The notes under the pieces were generated by a model, which was not told the DNA's origin, made no database searches, and saw nothing but the letters and a program-made list of their open reading frames with translations. A program made the position numbers and the translations under genes. From Alphaproteobacteria bacterium (GTDB taxonomy: Bacteria > Pseudomonadota > Alphaproteobacteria > MPNO01 > VGEU01), in NCBI GenBank assembly GCA_016869145.1, contig VGEU01000002.1, positions 52,675 through 116,674 of the forward strand: a stretch of DNA of 64,000 bases. The letters run 5' to 3'. Positions 18,105 to 25,710 of this stretch are shown here, in pieces. Position 1 is the first letter of the stretch. Each line of letters begins with the position of its first letter.

Positions 18105-18575
18105 CTATTTGACGAAGAAGACGGCCTCGACCTCGATCGCGACGTCGAAGGGCATCGACGCCATGCCGACCGCGGACCGCGCGTGGCGGCCCTTGTCGCC
18201 GAAGATGTCGATGCAGACCTCGGAGGCGCCGTTGACGACGTGCGGCACCTCGATGAAATGGCCGACACAGTTCACCATGCCGACGACCTTCATCACCTGT
18301 TCGACCCGGTCGAGGTCGCCGCCGAGCGCCTGCCTGGCCGCGGCGATGACGTTGAGCATCGAGAGCCTCGCCGCCTGCTGGCCCTCGGCGGTGCCGAACT
18401 CGCGGCCGAGCTTGCCGATATAGCGGATCTCGCCGTTCCACTGCGGCACTTGGCCGGACACGAACAGGAACCCGTTCGCCATCGTGTAGGGGAGTATCTT
18501 GGCGACCTTCGCTTCCCGGAGCGTCGGAAGCTCGATGCCGAGCTCCTTGAGGCGCGCGTCGATCCGTCTGGCCAT
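18105..18575 (-). CDS. RidA/YjgF/UK114-family protein
   Basis: Member of the family that hydrolyses reactive enamines/imines; relatives include 2-aminomuconate deaminases. The 156-residue product has a longer N terminus than RidA itself and contains FLFVSGQVPQWNGEIRYIGKLG, then the central helix AARLSMLNVIAAARQALGGDLDRVEQVMKVVGMVNC and the C-terminal GMASMPFDVAIEVEAVFFVK. The usual RidA arginine before the conserved substrate loop is replaced by HARSAVGMASMP, as in the distant YjgF-like subgroup, so enzymatic role is open. Being 118 bases upstream of the Rieske alpha gene, same strand, it may belong to the same pathway. Confidence 0.85.
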   Translation of the reverse strand: MARRIDARLKELGIELPTLREAKVAKILPYTMANGFLFVSGQVPQWNGEIRYIGKLGREFGTAEGQQAARLSMLNVIAAARQALGGDLDRVEQVMKVVGMVNCVGHFIEVPHVVNGASEVCIDIFGDKGRHARSAVGMASMPFDVAIEVEAVFFVK

Positions 18576-18669
18576 GATCCCTCTCCCCGGTTGTACCGTC
18601 GGAGTGCCTAGCACGACCCGACCGAGGACGCATCACCAGCTTGTGGCGATGCGAGGATGGCCCGTGGTC

Positions 18670-18675
18670 TATACT
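18670..18675 (+). promoter_or_regulatory. -10 element immediately before the TfoX-N gene
   Basis: TATACT ends 8 bases before the ATG at 18684, close enough that transcription would start at or next to the start codon. That suggests a leaderless message; no Shine-Dalgarno sequence is visible. No convincing -35 is present. Confidence 0.35.
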
Positions 18676-18683
18676 CGCGCGCC

Positions 18684-19055
18684 ATGCCGAGCGGACGGAG
18701 CCATGCCGATCAGGTCGTCCGGCGACTGACCCCTTTCGGGCCGGTCGTCGCCCGTGCCATGTTCGGCGGCTTCGGGCTCTATTGCGACGGGGTGATGTTC
18801 GGTCTGATCGCCGACGACCGGCTCTATTTCAAGGTGGACGACGGCAACCGCGCCGACTACGTCGAGGCCGGGACCGGCCCGTTCACCTATGACGGGCGCG
18901 GCAACCCGATCGCGATGTCCTATTACGAGGTGCCCGACCGCGTTTTCGCCGCGACGGAGGCGCTCGCGGCCTGGGCCGAGAAGGCGCTCGCGGCAGCGCG
19001 TCGGTCGAAGGCGCCGAAGACGTCGGGACGCAAGACGGCCGCACGCCGAAGCTGA
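18684..19055 (+). CDS. TfoX N-terminal domain protein
   Basis: Small protein of the TfoX-N family, named after a competence regulator; in alphaproteobacteria stand-alone TfoX-N proteins have no settled role. The 123-residue product has the family core [36 protein letters not shown] and [11 protein letters not shown], then a basic, alanine-rich tail (about 95-123, many Lys/Arg) that could bind nucleic acid. An in-frame ATG at 18657 would add nine residues; the later start fits the -10 element. It precedes fhs by 28 bases on the same strand and may be cotranscribed with it. Confidence 0.82.
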   Translation: MPSGRSHADQVVRRLTPFGPVVARAMFGGFGLYCDGVMFGLIADDRLYFKVDDGNRADYVEAGTGPFTYDGRGNPIAMSYYEVPDRVFAATEALAAWAEKALAAARRSKAPKTSGRKTAARRS

Positions 19056-19083
19056 ACACGTGACGAACAACCGGAGAGATCGA

Positions 19084-20781
19084 ATGTCGACGACGAGCGC
19101 GCAGAAGACGGTCAAGAGCGATATCGAGATCGCCCACGAGGCCAAGCTCCGACCCATCGGCGAAATCGGCGCGCGGCTCGGCATTCCGGCGGACGCGCTC
19201 TACAACTACGGCCCGCACAAGGCCAAGGTCGCGATGAGCCATGTCGAATCGATCCGCAGCCGCCCGCGCGGCAAGTTGATCCTCGTCACCGGCATTTCGC
19301 CGACGCCTGCGGGCGAAGGGAAGACGACAACCACCGTCGGCCTCGGCGACGCGCTCAACCGCATCGGCAAGAAGGCGATCATCTGCCTCCGCGAGCCGTC
19401 GCTCGGGCCGTCGTTCGGCGCCAAGGGCGGCGCGGCCGGTGGCGGCTATGCCCAGGTCGTGCCGATGGAGGACATCAATCTCCACTTCACCGGGGATTTC
19501 CACGCCATCACCTCGGCGCACAACCTCCTCGCGGCGATGCTCGACAACCACATCTACTGGGGCAACACGCTCGGGATCGATGCCCGGCGCATCTCGTGGC
19601 GCCGTGTCGTCGACCTCAACGACCGGGCGCTGCGCTCGATCGTCAATTCGCTCGGCGGCGTCGCCAACGGCTTCCCGCGCGAGGACGGCTTCGACATCAC
19701 CGTCGCGTCCGAGGTGATGGCCGTCTTCTGCCTGGCCAACGACCTCAAGGACCTCGAGAAGCGGCTCGGCAACATCATCGTCGCCGAGAATCGCAAGCGC
19801 GAGCCGATCCGCGCCGCCGATCTCCAGGCCGCCGGCGCGATGACGGTCCTCCTCAAGGAGGCGCTGTCGCCCAATCTCGTCCAGACCATCGAGAACAATC
19901 CTGCCTTCATCCATGGCGGGCCGTTCGCCAACATCGCGCATGGCTGCAACTCGGTCCTGGCGACTACGACCGCGCTCCACCTCGCCGACTATGTCGTGAC
20001 CGAGGCGGGCTTCGGCGCCGATCTCGGCGCCGAGAAATTCTTCGACATCAAGTGCCGCAAGTCCGGTTTGTCGCCCGAGGCCGCGGTCCTGGTCGCGAGC
20101 ATCCGCGCGATCAAGATGCATGGCGGCGTGCCGCGCGCCGAGCTCGGCAAGGAGGACGTCAAGGCGCTGGAGAAGGGCTTCGCCAACGTCGCCCGCCATG
20201 TCGCCAATTTGCGCGGTTTCGGCGTCCCGGTGGTGGTCGGGATCAATCGGTTCAATGCCGACACCGACGCCGAGATCGCGATGCTCCGGAAGTGCTGCGA
20301 AGGGATCGGGGTCGCGGTCGTGCTGTGCACGCACTGGGCCGACGGCAGCGCCGGCACCGAGGCGCTCGCCAAGGTGGTGGTCGCCGAGATCGACAAGCGA
20401 ACGGCGAAGTTCAAGCCGCTTTATCCCGAAGACATGGGCCTTCTCGACAAGATCCGCACCATCGCCCAGAAGATCTATCACGCCGCCGACGTCGCCGCGG
20501 AAAAGCGCGTTACCGATCGCCTGGCCGAGCTCGAGGGGCGAGGCTTCCGCCACTTCCCGGTCTGCATCGCGAAGACCCAGTACAGCTTCTCGACCGATCC
20601 CGCCGCGCTCGGCGCGCCGTCCGGCCATATCGTGCCGATCCGCGAGATCCGGCTTTCGGCCGGCGCCGAGTTCGTCATCGCGATCTGCGGCGACATCATG
20701 ACCATGCCCGGACTTCCGAGCAAACCGGCGGCGCACGAGATCCGGCTCAACGACAAGGGCGAGATCGAGGGACTGTTCTGA
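19084..20781 (+). CDS. fhs: Formate-tetrahydrofolate ligase
   Basis: ATP-dependent enzyme making 10-formyl-tetrahydrofolate from formate and tetrahydrofolate, feeding one-carbon metabolism. The 565-residue protein has the P-loop region [18 protein letters not shown] (about 74-92), [36 protein letters not shown], and the C-terminal [13 protein letters not shown], all family hallmarks. GGAGAGATCGA before the ATG at 19084 provides the ribosome site. Length is normal. It complements metF, metH and thyX in the window. Its stop is followed by 58 bases and then the broken fumC gene. Confidence 0.97.
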   Translation: MSTTSAQKTVKSDIEIAHEAKLRPIGEIGARLGIPADALYNYGPHKAKVAMSHVESIRSRPRGKLILVTGISPTPAGEGKTTTTVGLGDALNRIGKKAIICLREPSLGPSFGAKGGAAGGGYAQVVPMEDINLHFTGDFHAITSAHNLLAAMLDNHIYWGNTLGIDARRISWRRVVDLNDRALRSIVNSLGGVANGFPREDGFDITVASEVMAVFCLANDLKDLEKRLGNIIVAENRKREPIRAADLQAAGAMTVLLKEALSPNLVQTIENNPAFIHGGPFANIAHGCNSVLATTTALHLADYVVTEAGFGADLGAEKFFDIKCRKSGLSPEAAVLVASIRAIKMHGGVPRAELGKEDVKALEKGFANVARHVANLRGFGVPVVVGINRFNADTDAEIAMLRKCCEGIGVAVVLCTHWADGSAGTEALAKVVVAEIDKRTAKFKPLYPEDMGLLDKIRTIAQKIYHAADVAAEKRVTDRLAELEGRGFRHFPVCIAKTQYSFSTDPAALGAPSGHIVPIREIRLSAGAEFVIAICGDIMTMPGLPSKPAAHEIRLNDKGEIEGLF

Positions 20782-20839
20782 CGCGGAAGGCGACCGCGCC
20801 GGCGTCGTCGGTCCGACCGGACGGGGAGGAACGGACCGC

Positions 20840-21879
20840 ATGAAGCGACGAAGCGGACCGGCCGGCGCGCGCACCCGGATCGAGACCGACAGCTTCGGCC
20901 CGATCGCCGTCCCGGCGGCGCGGCTCTGGGGGGCGCAGACGTCGCGGAGCCTCGTCTATTTCCGGATCGGCGAGGAGCGCATGCCGCTTCCTTTGATCCG
21001 CGCCTTCGCCCTCCAGAAGAAGGCGGCGGCGCGGGTCAATCTCCGCCTCGGGCTCCTCGACCGCCGTCGCGCCGAGGCGATCGCCCGGGCGGCCGACGAG
21101 ATCGCGGCCGGCCGCCACGACGACGAGTTCCCGCTCCTCGTGTGGCAGACCGGATCGGGCACCCAGACCAACATGAACCTCAACGAGGTGATCGCGAACC
21201 GCGCGAACGAGATCCTGGGCGGCCGGCGCGGCGCCAAGAGGCCGGTGCATCCGAACGATCACGTCAACGCCGCGCAGTCGTCGAACGATTCCTTCCCGAC
21301 CGCGATGCACATCGCTGCCGCGCTCGAGATCCGCGATCGCCTGATGCCCGCGCTCCGCGTCCTTCGCCGTGCGCTCGCCGCACGCGCCCGCGCGCCGGTC
21401 TCGGCGAGATCGTGCTGCCGGAGAACGAGCCCGGCTCGTCGATCATGCCCGGCAAGGTGAACCCGACCCAGTGCGAGGCGGTCGCGATGGTGGCCGCGCA
21501 GGTGATGGGAAACCATGTCACCGTCACGATCGCCGGTAGCCAGGGCCATCTCGAGCTCAACACCTACAAGCCGGTGATCGTCTACAACGTCCTCCAGTCG
21601 ATCCGCCTCCTCGCCGATGCGACCCGGAGCTTCGCCGACCACTGCATCGCGGGCATCCGGGCGAACCGCGTCCGGCTGCGCGATCAGCTCGATCGGTCGC
21701 TGATGTTGGTGACGGCGCTCGCCCCACATATCGGCTACGACCGGGCCGCCGCGATCGCGCGCAAGGCCCACGCCGAGGGGACCACCCTCAAGGCCGCGGC
21801 AATTGCGCTGGGCGCGGTCAGCGCCGAGGAGTTCGAGCGCTGGATCGAGCCGCGGCGCATGCTGGCGCCGGGCCGATGA
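20840..21879 (+). pseudogene. fumC: Class II fumarase gene (fumC) with large internal deletion and frameshift
   Basis: The first part (20840 to about 21400) encodes about 186 residues of a normal class II fumarase N terminus: [44 protein letters not shown] and [26 protein letters not shown]. At about 21400 the sequence jumps, in another reading frame, to [30 protein letters not shown] and runs to the normal C terminus (about 160 residues). Roughly 120 codons are missing compared with the usual 460-470 residue enzyme, including the central helices with the GGTAVGTG segment and catalytic histidine. Short GCGCGCC-like repeats flank the junction, consistent with a slipped deletion. Either a real pseudogene or an assembly collapse. 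The downstream gene overlaps its stop (ATGA). Confidence 0.87.
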
Positions 21880-22139
21880 CCGACGGCGGTGTCCGCAAGC
21901 GATCGGTGATCGTCGCCGGTCATCGCACCAGCGTCTCGATCGAGGACATCTTCTGGCGGGAGCTCGCGCGCATCGCGCTCGCCGAGGGCAAGTCGGTCAA
22001 TGCCCTCCTCGCTGCGATCGACCGCGACCGGTCGGGCAATCTCTCGTCGGCGATCCGGGTCTACGTGCTCGAGACGATCCGCCGCGAGGTCGCGATCACA
22101 TCTGCGACTGGAGGTAGTTCTCGAGGCCGGTCTGCCTGA
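21876..22139 (+). CDS. Ribbon-helix-helix domain protein
   Basis: Small 87-residue protein with a ribbon-helix-helix fold of the alphaproteobacterial RHH_4 type: a strand [21 protein letters not shown] followed by helices [23 protein letters not shown] and [16 protein letters not shown]. Such proteins bind DNA as dimers; no target is evident. Its ATG overlaps the stop of the broken fumC gene. The last 44 bases overlap the end of the convergent bacterioferritin gene, so the C-terminal GGSSRGRSA tail is not conserved sequence. In related genomes this family often sits after fumC, which supports it being a real gene here. Confidence 0.78.
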   Translation: MTDGGVRKRSVIVAGHRTSVSIEDIFWRELARIALAEGKSVNALLAAIDRDRSGNLSSAIRVYVLETIRREVAITSATGGSSRGRSA

Positions 22140-22560
22140 TCAGCTCGAACTGGGTCTCGAGCCAGTCGACATGCTCCTCCTCGCTCTCGAGGATCGTCTC
22201 GAACAGCTCCTGGCTCACGAAGTCGCGCACCGTGTGGCAGTGCGAGATCGCCTCGCGGAGGTCGGGGATCGCCTTCATCTCGAGCTTGAGGTCGCACTCG
22301 AGCGCCTCCTTGGCGTTCTCGCCGATCAGGAGCTTGTCGAGGTGCTGGAGATTGGGGAGGCCTTCGAGGAACAGGATCCGCTTGATGAGCAAGTCGGCGT
22401 GCTTCATCTCGTCGATCGATTCCTTGTACTCGTATGCACCGAGCTTCGCGAGGCCCCAGTTCTCGAACATGCGGGCATGCAGGAAGTACTGGTTGATCGC
22501 CGTCAGCTCGTTGGTGAGCACCGTGTTCAGGTACTCAATGACCCGTGCATCGCCACGCAT
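22096..22560 (-). CDS. bfr: Bacterioferritin
   Basis: Heme-containing ferritin that oxidises and stores iron as a 24-mer shell. The 154-residue protein has ferroxidase ligands in [16 protein letters not shown] and EEEHVDW, and the heme-ligand methionine in [23 protein letters not shown]. Length is normal and the C terminus [10 protein letters not shown] is typical. ATG at 22560 was chosen since the region upstream has no similarity to ferritins. It is followed, across an 86-base gap, by the associated ferredoxin gene lying upstream on the same strand; the pair works in storage (Bfr) and mobilisation (Bfd) of iron. Confidence 0.96.
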   Translation of the reverse strand: MRGDARVIEYLNTVLTNELTAINQYFLHARMFENWGLAKLGAYEYKESIDEMKHADLLIKRILFLEGLPNLQHLDKLLIGENAKEALECDLKLEMKAIPDLREAISHCHTVRDFVSQELFETILESEEEHVDWLETQFELIRQTGLENYLQSQM

Positions 22561-22592
22561 GGAGCAATCCCCGTCGGTTCGCCGTGTCGCGA

Positions 22593-22622
22593 ACTCTAGG
22601 CGCCTCCAGGTTGCAAAGTCAA
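22593..22622 (-). promoter_or_regulatory. Candidate promoter of bfr
   Basis: On the minus strand TTGACT and TAGAGT are separated by 18 bases, about 33 bases before the bfr ATG. It implies bfr can be transcribed apart from the upstream ferredoxin gene, which would make sense as Bfr and Bfd are needed under opposite iron conditions. Confidence 0.5.
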
Positions 22623-22646
22623 AGCGCCAACCGTCGCACGCGCGCG

Positions 22647-22862
22647 CTAGTCGCGCCGTTCCGATGGCGGCGCGTGCTCGGTCATGAGCGTGCCGTCCCC
22701 GGCCTCGTCCGTCATGTGGGCGTGGATCACCCCAGCGCAGTGGCCGCAGCGCGGCCGAAGGCCGCGTCCGCGGAAATACTGCGCGGCCGACGCCGCCTCG
22801 CGCTGGCGCGCCGCGCGGCGCACCTCGTTCTCGGTCAGGGCGTGGCAGATGCAGAGATACAT
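22647..22862 (-). CDS. bfd: Bacterioferritin-associated ferredoxin
   Basis: Small [2Fe-2S] protein that docks on bacterioferritin and passes electrons to release stored iron. With ATG at 22862 it is 71 residues: the CIC pair at the N terminus ([14 protein letters not shown]) and CGHC further on ([11 protein letters not shown]) give the four cysteine ligands in the BFD fold. A short, charged tail follows. It is directly upstream of bfr on the same strand. A Fur-like palindrome lies about 47 bases before the start, so the gene is likely induced by iron limitation. Confidence 0.9.
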   Translation of the reverse strand: MYLCICHALTENEVRRAARQREAASAAQYFRGRGLRPRCGHCAGVIHAHMTDEAGDGTLMTEHAPPSERRD

Positions 22863-22908
22863 GAGCGCGCCGCGGTTCAGATCGGTCTCGGTAGGGTCGG
22901 CAGCATAA

Positions 22909-22930
22909 TGCGAATGACTTGCAATTGCAA
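22909..22930 (-). promoter_or_regulatory. Fur-like iron-response box upstream of bfd
   Basis: TGCGAATGACTTGCAATTGCAA, read on the plus strand, resembles the TGCAAAT-A-TTTGCAATTGCA type of Fur operator found in alphaproteobacteria. It sits in an AT-rich island 47 bases before the bfd start. Repression in iron-replete cells is the expected effect; that is inference from the sequence. Confidence 0.5.
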
Positions 22931-23240
22931 GCCCCACCCCGACCCACCCAACCCTGCGCGGACTGTCGCGACGAGGATCGCGCCGGCGCGGCGCGTTCGC
23001 CTGATCGTGAACGATTAAGAACCGGCGACGATCGGCGTTCCGCGATCGAAGACGGACGAAGACGGATCGGCCCTACGACCGCAGAGAAGTCCGCCCGCGG
23101 CGTGTCTCGCGGTGCGATGCGCGCGGCGCGATCGCGCCGACGAGCGCTGCAGCACCATTGCCATTCGACGCGATTACGTTAAGCTTTATAAACATCGCGT
23201 CGATGCGCGCTCTGCGCCGAGGGTCGTGAGGCAGCGGGCC
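22931..23240. other. Intergenic region between divergent bfd and DUF4169 genes
   Basis: About 310 bases without a gene. The part near 22990-23160 shows no open frame with family resemblance, no tRNA and no repeat. The only signals are the Fur-like box at its left border and a candidate promoter near its right end. Confidence 0.6.
23163..23191 (+). promoter_or_regulatory. Candidate promoter of the DUF4169 gene
   Basis: TTCGAC and TATAAA are 17 bases apart, about 50 bases upstream of the ATG at 23241, in an AT-rich patch. The same TTCGAC -35 spelling recurs before the 5-oxoprolinase operon. Confidence 0.42.
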
Positions 23241-23498
23241 ATGGGAGACGTCGTCAACCTCAACCAGTACCGGAAGAAGCGGGACCGCGAGGATGCGCGG
23301 CGCACCGCCTCGACGAACCGCGCCCGTTTCGGCCGCGACAAGCAGGAGCGGCGCGAGACGACCTTCGTGTTCGAGCGACGCGAGGCGCAGCTCAACGGCA
23401 GTCGGATCGAACCGCGCGAGAAGCCCGTCGAATCCGGCACCGAGCCGGCGAGCCCGCGCAAGACGACGCCGACCAAAGACGACCGCGGCGACAGCTGA
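23241..23498 (+). CDS. DUF4169 family protein
   Basis: An 85-residue, highly charged protein starting MGDVVNLNQYRKKRDREDARRTASTNRARFGRDK, the pattern of DUF4169, a family found almost only in alphaproteobacteria. No function is known. It is predicted to be largely helical for the first half (Arg/Lys/Glu-rich, no hydrophobic core) and disordered at the C terminus (KPVESGTEPASPRKTTPTKDD). ATG 23241 fits family starts; the earlier part of the frame has unrelated arginine-rich sequence. It converges on the FAD-oxidoreductase gene with a 24-base gap. Confidence 0.8.
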   Translation: MGDVVNLNQYRKKRDREDARRTASTNRARFGRDKQERRETTFVFERREAQLNGSRIEPREKPVESGTEPASPRKTTPTKDDRGDS

Positions 23499-23522
23499 CC
23501 GCCGCCGCCGCGGCCGCCGCGC

Positions 23523-24905
23523 TCACAGCGGCCGCACGATCTTTCCGGGATTCATCAGGTTGTCGGGATCGAAGGTGCGCTTCAGCGCCGCCATGAGGGC
23601 GAGCCCGTCGCCATGCTCGCCGGCGAGGAAATCGATCTTCCCGTAGCCGACGCCGTGCTCGCCGGTGCAGGTGCCGTCCATCGCCTGTGCCCGCGCGACC
23701 AGGCGGCCGTTGAACGCCGCGACGCGGGCGCGATCGCGGGCATCGTCGGGATCGAGCAAGAGCGTCAGGTGGAAGTTTCCGTCGCCGACATGGCCGACGA
23801 TCGGGGCGACGAGCCCGGATTCCTCGATGTCGGCGCGGGTCTCGTGGATGCAATCGGCGAGCCGAGACAGCGGCACGCACACATCGGTGGGCCAGCCCTT
23901 GAGACCGGGCCTGAGCGCGAGCGCGGCGTAGTAGGCATCGTGGCGCGCCTGCCAGAGCTTGTTGCGCTCCTCCGCCGCGAGCCCCCAGCGGAAATCGGCA
24001 CCGCCATGGTCGCGCGCGATCGCCTGCACCGCCTCGGCCTCCTCGACGACGCCGCGCCGCGAACCGTGGAACTCAAAAAAGAGCGTCGGCGCCTCGGCGT
24101 AGTCGAGCTTCGAGTAGGCGTTGACCGCCCGCATCTGGAGTGCATCGAGGAGTTCGACGCGGGCGACCGGGATCCCCGACTGAACCGTCTGGATGCAGGT
24201 GTCGACCGCCGCCTCGACCGACGGGAACGCCGAGACCGCGGCCGACATCGCCTCCGGGATGCCGTAGAGACGGAGCGTCACTTCGGTGATCACGCCGAGC
24301 GTTCCTTCGGCGCCGACGAACAGCCGCGTCAGGTCATAGCCCGCCGCCGACTTCTTCGCGCGCGACCCGGTCCTGATCACGCGTCCATCGGCGAGCACGA
24401 CCGTGAGGCGAATGACGTTCTCGCGCATCGTGCCGTAGCGCACCGCGTTGGTGCCCGAGGCCCGCGTCGATGCCATGCCGCCGAGCGTTGCGTCGGCACC
24501 CGGATCGACGGGGAAGAAAAGGCCGGTGTCGCGGAGATGCGCGTTGAGGGACTTGCGCTTCACGCCCGCCTCGACCGTCGCGTCGAGATCGGCCGCGTTG
24601 ACCGCGACGATCGCGTCCATGCGCGTGAGGTCGATCGTGACGCCACCCGCGAGCGCGGCGACCCCGCCCTCGAGCGAGGTGCCGGCGCCGAACGGGATCA
24701 TCGGCACTCGCCGGGCGGCGCAGGCCTGCACCACGGCCCGGACCTCGTCGGTCGATTGCGGGAACACGACGATCTCGGGCGGATGCGGCGCGTGCCAGGA
24801 TTCGTCCTTGGCGTGCTGGGCGAGGATTGGCGCCGACGTGGTCACGCGGTCGCCGAGCCGGGCGCCGAGTTCGTCGAGGAGCGATTGGCGCGTCGTACCG
24901 TCCAC
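23523..24905 (-). CDS. FAD-linked 2-hydroxy-acid dehydrogenase (D-lactate dehydrogenase / GlcD-like)
   Basis: Flavoprotein oxidising a D-2-hydroxy acid and passing electrons to cytochrome or quinone. The 460-residue protein has the PCMH-type FAD domain with IPFGAGTSLEGGVAAL (about 70-85), DPGADATLGGMASTRASGTNAVRYGTM, AGYDLTRLFVGAEGTLGVITEVTLRLYG, and the C-terminal substrate domain ending GTCTGEHGVGYGKIDFL and FDPDNLMNPGKI. There is no iron-sulfur domain. D-lactate, glycolate and D-2-hydroxyglutarate dehydrogenases share this fold, so the substrate is open. It is the third gene of an operon with D-glutamate cyclase and 5-oxoprolinase (21-base gap), which might favour a glutamate-related substrate. 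Confidence 0.9.
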   Translation of the reverse strand: MDGTTRQSLLDELGARLGDRVTTSAPILAQHAKDESWHAPHPPEIVVFPQSTDEVRAVVQACAARRVPMIPFGAGTSLEGGVAALAGGVTIDLTRMDAIVAVNAADLDATVEAGVKRKSLNAHLRDTGLFFPVDPGADATLGGMASTRASGTNAVRYGTMRENVIRLTVVLADGRVIRTGSRAKKSAAGYDLTRLFVGAEGTLGVITEVTLRLYGIPEAMSAAVSAFPSVEAAVDTCIQTVQSGIPVARVELLDALQMRAVNAYSKLDYAEAPTLFFEFHGSRRGVVEEAEAVQAIARDHGGADFRWGLAAEERNKLWQARHDAYYAALALRPGLKGWPTDVCVPLSRLADCIHETRADIEESGLVAPIVGHVGDGNFHLTLLLDPDDARDRARVAAFNGRLVARAQAMDGTCTGEHGVGYGKIDFLAGEHGDGLALMAALKRTFDPDNLMNPGKIVRPL

Positions 24906-24926
24906 GTTGAGCCTCCGTTGCGCGCC

Positions 24927-25706
24927 CTAGACGCGCGTCGATTCCGAGGTGATGTCGGCGACGAACATGTGCCCCGGCGCGTGGGTGATGGCAAGACGCG
25001 GCTTGGCGTTGAGGATCGCCTCCTGCGGGGTGACGCCGCAGGCCCAGAACACGGCGACCTGGCCCGGGCGGAGCGACACCGCGCGGCCGTATTCGGGCTC
25101 CGCGAGGTCCCTGATCCCGAGCGCCGCCGGATCGCCGACATGGACCGGCGCGCCGTGCGCCATCGGGTAGTGGGCGGTGATCGCCGCGGCGCGCGCCGCG
25201 TCCGGCGGCGAGAAGGGCCGCATCGAGACGACGAGCGGACCGTGGAACCGGCCATGCGGCACCGTCGGCCGCGTCGTCCGGAACATCGGCACGAAGCCCG
25301 TCTCCTGGATATGCGGCAAGAGGAGGCCGGCCTCGAGCAGCGCCGCCTCGGCGACGAACGAGCAGCCGAGCATGAAGGTCACGAGATCGTCCCGCCACAG
25401 GGCACTTATGTCGGTCGGCTCGTCGAACATCACGCCGTCGCGGAAGACGCGATAGCGCGGCAGATCGGTGCGGACATCGGCGCCGGGCGCGATGCGCTTC
25501 GGCTCCGGATCGCCGGGCGCATGAACCTCGAGGATCGGACACGGCGCCGGGTTCAGCGCGCAGAACTCGCGGAACTCGACCGCATCGGCTGCCGGCAGGA
25601 TGACCATGTTGGCCTGAACGATGCCGGACGCGTGGCCGGAGGTCGGGCCGGCATAGCTGCCGTCGCGGCATCGCGCGCGCAATTCCGCCGCCGTCATCGG
25701 CTGCAT
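24927..25706 (-). CDS. D-glutamate cyclase-like protein (DUF1445, putative hydro-lyase)
   Basis: Family whose animal member converts D-glutamate to 5-oxo-D-proline; bacterial members were formerly called UPF0317. The 259-residue protein shows the family blocks GPTSGHASGIVQANMVILP, FMLGCSFVAEAALLEAGL, RTTRPTVPHGRFHGPLVVSMRP, and FWACGVTPQEAILNAKPRLAITHAPGHMFVADI. Length is normal. It starts 4 bases after the 5-oxoprolinase stop, so the two are surely cotranscribed. The product of this enzyme, oxoproline, is the substrate of the upstream enzyme, which gives the operon a consistent logic of D-glutamate or pyroglutamate use. Confidence 0.88.
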   Translation of the reverse strand: MQPMTAAELRARCRDGSYAGPTSGHASGIVQANMVILPAADAVEFREFCALNPAPCPILEVHAPGDPEPKRIAPGADVRTDLPRYRVFRDGVMFDEPTDISALWRDDLVTFMLGCSFVAEAALLEAGLLLPHIQETGFVPMFRTTRPTVPHGRFHGPLVVSMRPFSPPDAARAAAITAHYPMAHGAPVHVGDPAALGIRDLAEPEYGRAVSLRPGQVAVFWACGVTPQEAILNAKPRLAITHAPGHMFVADITSESTRV

Positions 25707-25710
25707 CGCG

